Assembly: GCF_029543125.1 (NCBI RefSeq)
Contig: NZ_JARQWW010000002.1
Coordinates: 248,001 to 312,000, forward strand
From: Caulobacter segnis
GTDB taxonomy: Bacteria > Pseudomonadota > Alphaproteobacteria > Caulobacterales > Caulobacteraceae
Direction of reading: 5' to 3'
DNA length: 64,000 nt
The notes beneath the pieces were generated by a model. The model was not told the DNA's origin and did no database searches. It worked only from the letters and a program-made list of their open reading frames with translations. The position numbers were made by a program, and so were the translations under genes. The first letter of the stretch is position 1, and each line of letters begins with the position of its first letter. Below are positions 58,520-64,000 of the stretch, piece by piece.

Positions 58520-58981
58520 CTAGATGATGATCGGATCTGAACTGACATCCTGGGGCGAGACACCGCCCTGGGCGTCTTTCGTTTCCTGAGCCCCGATCAG
58601 CTTGCCGACCCGGGCGATCAGATCCTGGGCGATAAATGGCTTGGTGATGTAGCCGTTGGCCCGCAATTGGCCGGCCCGCTCAACATCCCCCCGCGTATTC
58701 TGAGCGGTCATCATCAGGACCGGCACGGTCTTGGTCTTTGAATCGTAGCGCAGCTCCCGCAGCACCGCGAAGCCGTCCATCATCGGCATGGAGATGTCGA
58801 GAAGGACCAGATCCGGCGGCGCGCGCCGGATGCGGTTGAGGCCGCTCTGGCCGTTCTGCAGCCAGTCCACCTCATAGCCGGCGGCCTTCAGGCGCACCTG
58901 GACCCATTCGGCGATCAGGGCGTCATCCTCCACGAGGACGATCTGCTTGCCTCGCGCCTTCTCGTTCACAGAAGCGGTCAT
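58520..58981 (-). CDS. Single-domain response regulator
   Basis: A 153-residue receiver-only protein (CheY-like), no output domain. The acidic pair is VLVEDDALI, the phospho-Asp is in LVLLDISMPMMDGF, the Thr in LMMTAQN and the Lys in GYITKPF. The start at 58981 (MTASVNEKARG) overlaps the kinase stop (58978) by four bases, so the kinase is its partner. The upstream frame extension is antisense-like and is not used. Confidence 0.92.
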   Translation of the reverse strand: MTASVNEKARGKQIVLVEDDALIAEWVQVRLKAAGYEVDWLQNGQSGLNRIRRAPPDLVLLDISMPMMDGFAVLRELRYDSKTKTVPVLMMTAQNTRGDVERAGQLRANGYITKPFIAQDLIARVGKLIGAQETKDAQGGVSPQDVSSDPIII

Positions 58982-61074
58982 CCCATCGCCCCCACATCCG
59001 CCTGCACCGCCGGCGCGGTGATCTCGCACCAGAAGATCGAGCCCCCGCCGGGGGCCGGTGAATAGCCAGCCTCGCCGCCCATGGCCAGGGCGAGGCCGCG
59101 ACAGATCGCCAAGCCCAGACCCGCCCCGCCATGCACACGGCTGGACGAGTTGTCGACCTGGCTGAATCGTTCGAACAGCGCCGCTCGCCGCTCCTCCGGA
59201 ACGCCGGGGCCGGTGTCGATCACCGCCAGGCGCAGACGCCCTTCATGCACCATGACGGCGTGAAGTCGGACCGATCCGGTCTCGGTGAACTTCACGGCGT
59301 TGGTCAGGAAATTCAGCAGGATCTGGCGCAGGCGTGCGGGGTCGACCTGCACGACCGGCGGGACGGCGGGGTCGATCAGCAGCCGAAGCTCAAGATCGCG
59401 CGCTTCGGCGGCGCTGCGCACATGCTCCAGCGCGTCGGTCAGCAGGTCGGGCAAATCCACCGCCTCGGGCTCCAGGCGCAGCGACCCGGAATCGATGCGG
59501 GAGAAATCGAGCACGTCGTTGATCAGCACGAACAGGTTGCCCGCCGCCTGCCGCACGCACTGGGCGTAGCGCTTCTCCGCCGCCGGCAGGGCCTCGCTCT
59601 CCACCAGCAGATCGGAGAAGCCGATGATCGAAGTCAGCGGCGTGCGCAGTTCATGGTTCATGGTGCCCAGGAAGTCGGCCTTGGCCGCTGCCGCCTGACC
59701 GGCCGCCACCCGCGCCGTCGCCAGTTCAGCCTCCGCCGCTTTGCGGGCTGTGATGTTGCGCATGACATCGATGAACTCGATCGGCGCGCCGGTCTCGTCG
59801 CGGCGCACCGAAGGGTTGGTCTCGAACCAATGCCATCCGCCGTCCGGCATGCGGGAGCGGAACTCGATCGGCCTGCGCTCCGCCGCCTCGTCATCCATCA
59901 GGCGTCGCGCATTGGCGATGAGGCGCGGCATGTCGTCCGGATGAATGAAGTCCTGCATGAACCGGCCCATCAACGCCTCAGGACTGTAGCCCTGGACCTG
60001 CTGGCTGGCCGGGGAGACAAACAGCATCCGACCGTTCGGCGTGTAGCGGATGATCATGTCCGTGGCGCTGTCGGCCATCAGACGATAGCGCCGCTCGCTA
60101 GCCTCGGCTTGGCGGCGATGACGCTCCGCCCGCGCGGTGGCCTTCTTCAGGGACACCATCAGACGCCGCTGGCGCGCCAGCGCCGCCGCCACGGGGAGAG
60201 CCGACGCCGCCATGGCGACCAGGAAGCCCTGAAGCACGAGAACGCGGACGGTAAGAGAGGCCGGGATCAGCATGATCGGCCCCGATCCCGCCACCGTCGC
60301 GCCCACGGAGACCGCCGCGGTCAGCAGCACGCCCAGTGCGCCGCCGAACGCGCCCCGCCGAAAGGCCACCAGCACCAACGCCGGCGGCACCAGGAACAGG
60401 ATCGGATAGCGGGTCTGGCTGAACACGCCGATCAGGACCGCCAGCAGAACGATCCCCGCAGCCACATCCCACGGACGCCACGGCTTGAGGCGCCTGGCCC
60501 GGATGCGGCGCGGCGAAATCATGAGCAGGGCCGGCGTCAGGATCAGCAGACCCAGCATGTTGCGTCCGAACCAGACCAGCCAGCTGTAAGGCGGGACCGG
60601 CACGGGCAGCAGGGTCAGCAGCGCGGTCGAGAGTGTCGCCGAGACGGCTGGCGCAATGAGGGTCAGGCCGCAGAACAACAGCAGGTCGCGCCCTCGCGTG
60701 AAGTCGAGACCACGCGGCGCCCATCGGCTGAGAACCAGCAGGCACAGCACCATCTCCAGGAGGTTCGCCGAATAGAGAAGCAAGGCGCCCGGCAGGGCCC
60801 AGGCGACTCCTTGAGCCGACGCGGCGACCGCCCCGACCATGCCCAGATAGGCCCCTGCAACCATCCACAGGCGCGTGGCGCGCGGTGCGCGCAGCATCAG
60901 CGCCAGGGCCACGGCGTTGGCCGGCCAGATAGCCGAGAAGTGACCCGCCTCACGCGCGAAGTTCAGGCTCGCGCCCGTACACAGCGCCGACGCCAGAAAG
61001 GCGGCGAGCGTCCAGACCACCGTCGCCTGCGGCGAACGGCCCAGCTTCGAGGATGTCGGCGCGGCCTGTCTCAT
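58978..61074 (-). CDS. MASE1-PAS sensor histidine kinase
   Basis: A 698-residue kinase. Residues ~15-300 form a MASE1-type membrane domain with about eight helices (WTLAAFLASALCTGASLNFAREAGHFSAIWPANAVALALML is its start, including the WPANAV motif). A PAS domain follows (~345-460; YRLMADSATDMIIRYTPNGRMLFVSPA), then HisKA with the phospho-His in FLGTMNHELRTPLTSIIGFSDLL and HATPase with LLNFLTNAVKFT, DTGPGVPE and GAGLGLAICRGL. Signals are unknown. The start at 61074 is chosen from the MASE1 boundary. Confidence 0.9.
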   Translation of the reverse strand: MRQAAPTSSKLGRSPQATVVWTLAAFLASALCTGASLNFAREAGHFSAIWPANAVALALMLRAPRATRLWMVAGAYLGMVGAVAASAQGVAWALPGALLLYSANLLEMVLCLLVLSRWAPRGLDFTRGRDLLLFCGLTLIAPAVSATLSTALLTLLPVPVPPYSWLVWFGRNMLGLLILTPALLMISPRRIRARRLKPWRPWDVAAGIVLLAVLIGVFSQTRYPILFLVPPALVLVAFRRGAFGGALGVLLTAAVSVGATVAGSGPIMLIPASLTVRVLVLQGFLVAMAASALPVAAALARQRRLMVSLKKATARAERHRRQAEASERRYRLMADSATDMIIRYTPNGRMLFVSPASQQVQGYSPEALMGRFMQDFIHPDDMPRLIANARRLMDDEAAERRPIEFRSRMPDGGWHWFETNPSVRRDETGAPIEFIDVMRNITARKAAEAELATARVAAGQAAAAKADFLGTMNHELRTPLTSIIGFSDLLVESEALPAAEKRYAQCVRQAAGNLFVLINDVLDFSRIDSGSLRLEPEAVDLPDLLTDALEHVRSAAEARDLELRLLIDPAVPPVVQVDPARLRQILLNFLTNAVKFTETGSVRLHAVMVHEGRLRLAVIDTGPGVPEERRAALFERFSQVDNSSSRVHGGAGLGLAICRGLALAMGGEAGYSPAPGGGSIFWCEITAPAVQADVGAMG

Positions 61075-61307
61075 CGACCCATGTTGCTCCCCAGATTTGG
61101 GCGAAGGGTTAAGACGCGGGGCGGGCGACATCAGGACGCACGCCAATGCACCACCCTGCACGCCCATGCAGCGGCGCTGAACAGCGTTTGGCATTACCAA
61201 AACGAAACTTGAGCCGCCGCGCCCCCACGGGGCAGAAGGCTCAGTCTTCAGAAGAAAAGCATCCGAACACGGTGCGGCTTCGTAGCTGCGCCAGAACCTA
61301 TTGATCG

Positions 61308-61532
61308 ATGACCGCCATGAACAACAACGCCTCGCCCCTGTGGCTCCTGTCCGCCCTGTTCTTCCTCGCCGCCTCGCTGTTCGCCTGGATGTCGCCCCAT
61401 GCCGAAACCACCCTGCGCGTCGGCATGCTCGGCATGAGCGCCTTCAGCATCTATCTGTTCATCCGCGCGCCGCGCGAGGATGACGGCAAGGATTCCGCGC
61501 CCGCCATCCGTACGCCCGCCAACGACTTCTGA
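61308..61532 (+). CDS. Small membrane protein
   Basis: A 74-residue protein with two predicted membrane helices (WLLSALFFLAASLFAWMS and LRVGMLGMSAFSIYLFIRA) and a short acidic tail. The function is unknown. The ATG at 61308 or the one at 61317 may be used. It is followed by the bidirectional hairpin shared with tRNA-Ala. Confidence 0.75.
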   Translation: MTAMNNNASPLWLLSALFFLAASLFAWMSPHAETTLRVGMLGMSAFSIYLFIRAPREDDGKDSAPAIRTPANDF

Positions 61533-61579
61533 TGCCGGGTCGCTCTATCGAGCGGCTGACAGCATGTCCGGAAATGGAA

Positions 61580-61608
61580 AAGGCCCCGTCGTTTAGCGAC
61601 GGGGCCTT
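61580..61608. terminator. Bidirectional terminator hairpin
   Basis: A perfect 12-bp stem AAGGCCCCGTCG (61580-61591) / CGACGGGGCCTT (61597-61608) with a five-base loop. It is followed by a short T-run on each strand, so it can end both the small membrane protein gene (plus) and tRNA-Ala (minus). Confidence 0.85.
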
Positions 61609-61610
61609 TC

Positions 61611-61686
<76 letters not shown>

Positions 61687-61797
61687 CTGCCGAGGCAGGA
61701 AGGCGCACATACGGCGGCGGCCCGATCCCTGTCAAGGGTTGCGGCGGCGGTCTTCGGGCGGATACAACCCAGGCCTTGGATTTTGCTTGGAGGCCCC

Positions 61798-62100
61798 ATG
61801 GGCAGCGCCATCGTCTGGCTGGTGAATACGATCATCAGCCTGCTGATCTTCCTGATCTTCGCCCGCGCAATCGTCAGCTGGCTGGTGGCGTTCGACATCC
61901 TGAACACGCGCAACCGCTTCGTGTACCAGGTGCTGACCATGCTGGAGCGGATCACCGATCCAGTGCTTCGTCCCTTCCAGCGCATCGTGCCGACGCTTGG
62001 CGGCGTGGACATCAGCCCGATCGTCGCGTGGCTTGCACTGTCGGTGATCCGCATCATCTTCAACGCCTACGCCACTCCCATCCTGCTCACGCTCGGCTGA
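61798..62100 (+). CDS. YggT family membrane protein
   Basis: A 100-residue protein with two membrane helices. [60 protein letters not shown] is the YggT signature, with [17 protein letters not shown] at the end. The family is linked to membrane or cell-division functions in other bacteria. The ATG at 61798 has GGAGG upstream; an earlier TTG at 61783 is rejected. The DUF167 gene begins two bases after its stop. Confidence 0.9.
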   Translation: MGSAIVWLVNTIISLLIFLIFARAIVSWLVAFDILNTRNRFVYQVLTMLERITDPVLRPFQRIVPTLGGVDISPIVAWLALSVIRIIFNAYATPILLTLG

Positions 62101-62102
62101 GC

Positions 62103-62381
62103 ATGGCCGCCCGGATCGCGGTCCGCCTGACGCCTCGCGGCGGGCGCGACCGCATCGACGGCTGGGACAAGGACGGCGATGGCCGCCCCTTCCTGAAGGC
62201 GCGCGTCAGCGCCCCGCCGGAGGACGGCAAGGCCAATGCGGCCCTCGTCGTCCTGATCGCCAAGTCCCTGGGCGTGCCCAAGTCGGCGGTGACCATCGCC
62301 TCGGGCCAGACCGCCCGTCTCAAGCAGATCGAGATCGAAGGCCTGGAGACCGACGAGGCGGTGAGCCGCCTCGCCGGCTGA
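62103..62381 (+). CDS. DUF167 (YggU) family protein
   Basis: A 92-residue protein. The core IAVRLTPRGGRDRIDGWDKDGDGRPFLKARVSAPPEDGKANAALVVLIAKSLGVPKSAVTIASGQTARLKQIEIEG is the whole DUF167/YggU domain, including the KARVSAPPEDGKAN motif. The function is not known. The yggT-yggU order is common in proteobacteria. The ATG at 62103 lies two bases after the yggT stop. Confidence 0.93.
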   Translation: MAARIAVRLTPRGGRDRIDGWDKDGDGRPFLKARVSAPPEDGKANAALVVLIAKSLGVPKSAVTIASGQTARLKQIEIEGLETDEAVSRLAG

Positions 62382-62387
62382 TGCGGA

Positions 62388-64000
62388 TCACGCCAGTCCG
62401 AAGTCCAGGTGGCTCGAGGTGAGCCCTGACGAACCGCCCGTCAGGTCGACGTTGTAATCAGCCTCGCCATGGAAGGCGTCCGTCAGGAAGCCACGGGTGC
62501 CTTCGTAATAGATGCCGATCTTGGCCTGCATGCCGGCGTACATCAGGTAGCCGACCATGGCCGCCTTGGCGCCGATGGCGCTGCCGCCCAAGGCGGTGAA
62601 ATAGGCAAGCTGCGTCATGACATAGGCGATGGCGGCGTTCACATCGACGCCCGCGGCCGTCGCCTCATCCACCCCGATGATCTTGTCATAGGCGGAGCGG
62701 ATCGAGTCCTCGAACGACAGCGCGCCGTACTCCTGGGCGAACTGCTGCGAGCCCTGCCCCCCGGTGCCCAGGCTGACCGCGAAGTTGATGTAGCGGTTAT
62801 CGGCGCTGAAGGTGGCGTAGTAGGGGTCGGTCAGATCGTTTTCGTTGTCGTCGCTGTTCACCAGATAGGCGACGCCTTCCCGGGTCGGCGTGGCGCCCGT
62901 GAAGAACTGATAGGCCTGCAACGCCACCGCGGTCGTGTCGGCGGCGAACTCGACCATCTTGTCGATGACCGTGGCTTCGGAAATCAGCCCCGCCTTGAAC
63001 TGCGCCGAGATGTCCGCGAGTTGCTTGGCCTCTTCATAGACCGGGTTTGGAATCTCCTGGCCGTTCGGCAGGATGATGACAGGATCCGTCGCCTTCGCCG
63101 AGGTCGGATCGACGCCGGTGACCACGCCAAACCCGTTGTCGATCACCTCCTCCGGAGTCGTGCCGGGGCCCTGACCCGGGCTGGGCGGCGGAGGCGTGGT
63201 GGGCTCTTCCTCTTCCGGATCGGGCGTGACGACGAAGGGAACGTAGTTGACGTTCCCGCTGCTCGGCCCGAAGTCAAAGCTGTATCCCGCAGCCGTGAAG
63301 GTGACGTCCATCACCTTGGTGGTGTCGTTGATAAAGGCGCCGTGGTCGGCGTTGTCCACATAGTCCGTCACACGGACGTTGGTGATGTCGACCTCGGGAC
63401 CGCCGACCGTCTTGCCTTCCTCGCCCACACGGACGCCGGTGGATGTGCCGTCGATCGTGCCGTTGCGGATGATGACCGCGCCGGTGAAGGTGGCCGGGTT
63501 GGCGTTGTAGCTGGGCGCGTCGTCCCGAGCCTTGATGGTGATGGCGCCCGCGTTGTTATGCGACGTCCCCGCGCCGTTCGACGTGCCCACATCCGTGAAC
63601 GTGAAGTTCTGGATGGTGATGCCGCTGTAGGCGCCGCTCTTCAGATTGATGTCGATGCCCGCGCCGTGCTGGCCGATGTCGCCGAAGGAATCGCCCCGCC
63701 CGTACACGCCGACATTGGTCATGGTGACGCCGCTGATGAGGGCGTTGGCCAGGGCCTCTGTGTAGATGCCCTTGGCGCTGAGGTCCTCGAAGCGCGTGCC
63801 GGTGATCGCCACGTTCTTGAGCTGACCATCCGTCAGACTGGCCGTGCTCTTGGTGAAGTCCGTGCCCTGATAGCCGTCGACGATGGAGCCGCCGGTGATC
63901 GTCAGGCCGTCGATGTCCGCCGTCGTGGTCTTGTGCAGACCGAACAGGGAGTTCTCGATATTGACCTCGGTCAGAGCGATGTCCTGCACATCCGTGTCGA
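62388..64000 (-). CDS. Beta-helix protein with C-terminal RsaA-anchor-like domain (5' end outside window)
   Basis: The frame is open to the edge, so only the C-terminal ~535 residues are seen. Residue numbers here count from codon 63989. Residues ~1-245 are a right-handed parallel beta-helix with repeated short strands and many Gly/Asn turns (LFGLHKTTTADIDGLTITGGS type). A Glu/Pro-rich linker follows (~255-285). Residues ~315-505 resemble the N-terminal domain of the Caulobacter S-layer protein RsaA: DTTAVALQAYQFFTG, NENDLTDPYYATF, NRYINFAVSLGTG, SAYDKIIG and ATAAGVDVNAAIAYV. The C terminus ends LDFGLA, similar to type I secretion tails. It probably lies on the cell surface. Confidence 0.8.
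   Translation of the reverse strand, partial: DTDVQDIALTEVNIENSLFGLHKTTTADIDGLTITGGSIVDGYQGTDFTKSTASLTDGQLKNVAITGTRFEDLSAKGIYTEALANALISGVTMTNVGVYGRGDSFGDIGQHGAGIDINLKSGAYSGITIQNFTFTDVGTSNGAGTSHNNAGAITIKARDDAPSYNANPATFTGAVIIRNGTIDGTSTGVRVGEEGKTVGGPEVDITNVRVTDYVDNADHGAFINDTTKVMDVTFTAAGYSFDFGPSSGNVNYVPFVVTPDPEEEEPTTPPPPSPGQGPGTTPEEVIDNGFGVVTGVDPTSAKATDPVIILPNGQEIPNPVYEEAKQLADISAQFKAGLISEATVIDKMVEFAADTTAVALQAYQFFTGATPTREGVAYLVNSDDNENDLTDPYYATFSADNRYINFAVSLGTGGQGSQQFAQEYGALSFEDSIRSAYDKIIGVDEATAAGVDVNAAIAYVMTQLAYFTALGGSAIGAKAAMVGYLMYAGMQAKIGIYYEGTRGFLTDAFHGEADYNVDLTGGSSGLTSSHLDFGLA

Overview
The window is high-GC chromosomal DNA from an alphaproteobacterium, almost certainly a member of the Caulobacteraceae (Caulobacter or a close relative). 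The inference rests on four things. A YqgE gene sits next to a GGDEF-EAL protein with a GEDEF motif, the arrangement of C. crescentus PdeA. ChvG/ChvI lie in one run with a truncated HprK, a PTS EIIA and HPr. PseB/PseC (FlmA/FlmB) are present. The last protein carries a domain very like the N-terminal anchor of the Caulobacter S-layer protein RsaA. I see no transposase, phage gene or CRISPR array, so this is core chromosome with some accessory spots.

Layout. 1-4.9 kb: end of an acyl-CoA dehydrogenase, a peroxiredoxin, YqgE, a PdeA-like c-di-GMP phosphodiesterase and an acetyltransferase. 4.9-14.0 kb: a long minus-strand run for aa3-type cytochrome c oxidase (ctaC, ctaD, ctaB, a 52-residue membrane protein, ctaG, ctaE, DUF983, SURF1) that continues into thrC and an M16 peptidase. 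14.4-19.7 kb: asd, rarD, a beta-lactamase-fold hydrolase, ahcY and a CYTH protein. 20-23 kb: a degenerate GGDEF membrane protein and a secreted GH5 glycosidase. 23-25 kb: bioB and an HPP-CBS membrane protein. 25-28.6 kb: HPr, EIIA, HprK, ChvG and ChvI in one tightly overlapping set, with an unrecognised 568-residue protein transcribed divergently.

30-38 kb: a TonB-dependent receptor, the pseudaminic-acid genes pseB/pseC, a small secreted protein, an SDR, pterin dehydratase, a HAD hydrolase and an orphan modA. 38-43 kb: a cysteine-free molybdopterin-fold-like protein, an AsmA-like protein and an ABC-2 exporter. 43-47 kb: purC and a cluster of two Tat-type Gfo/Idh/MocA oxidoreductases plus a cupin. 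47-51.8 kb: tRNA-Arg, a second ABC ATPase, a zinc-finger protein, an alginate-export-type porin and a four-repeat TonB-C-like protein. 51.9-57.8 kb: polA, an aldose-1-epimerase and a chemotaxis receptor. 57.8-58.5 kb is a gene-poor patch rich in inverted repeats. 58.5-64 kb: a response regulator with a MASE1-type kinase, tRNA-Ala, YggT, a DUF167 protein and the C-terminal part of a beta-helix protein ending in the RsaA-like domain.

The most interesting items for follow-up are the RsaA-anchor-like domain at the C end of a beta-helix protein, the four-fold TonB-C-like protein with a Cys-X10-Cys pair in every repeat, the HPr/EIIA/HprK/ChvG/ChvI set, the orphan ModA beside a cysteine-free molybdopterin-fold protein, and several unexplained inverted repeats that look like operators or structured RNA.
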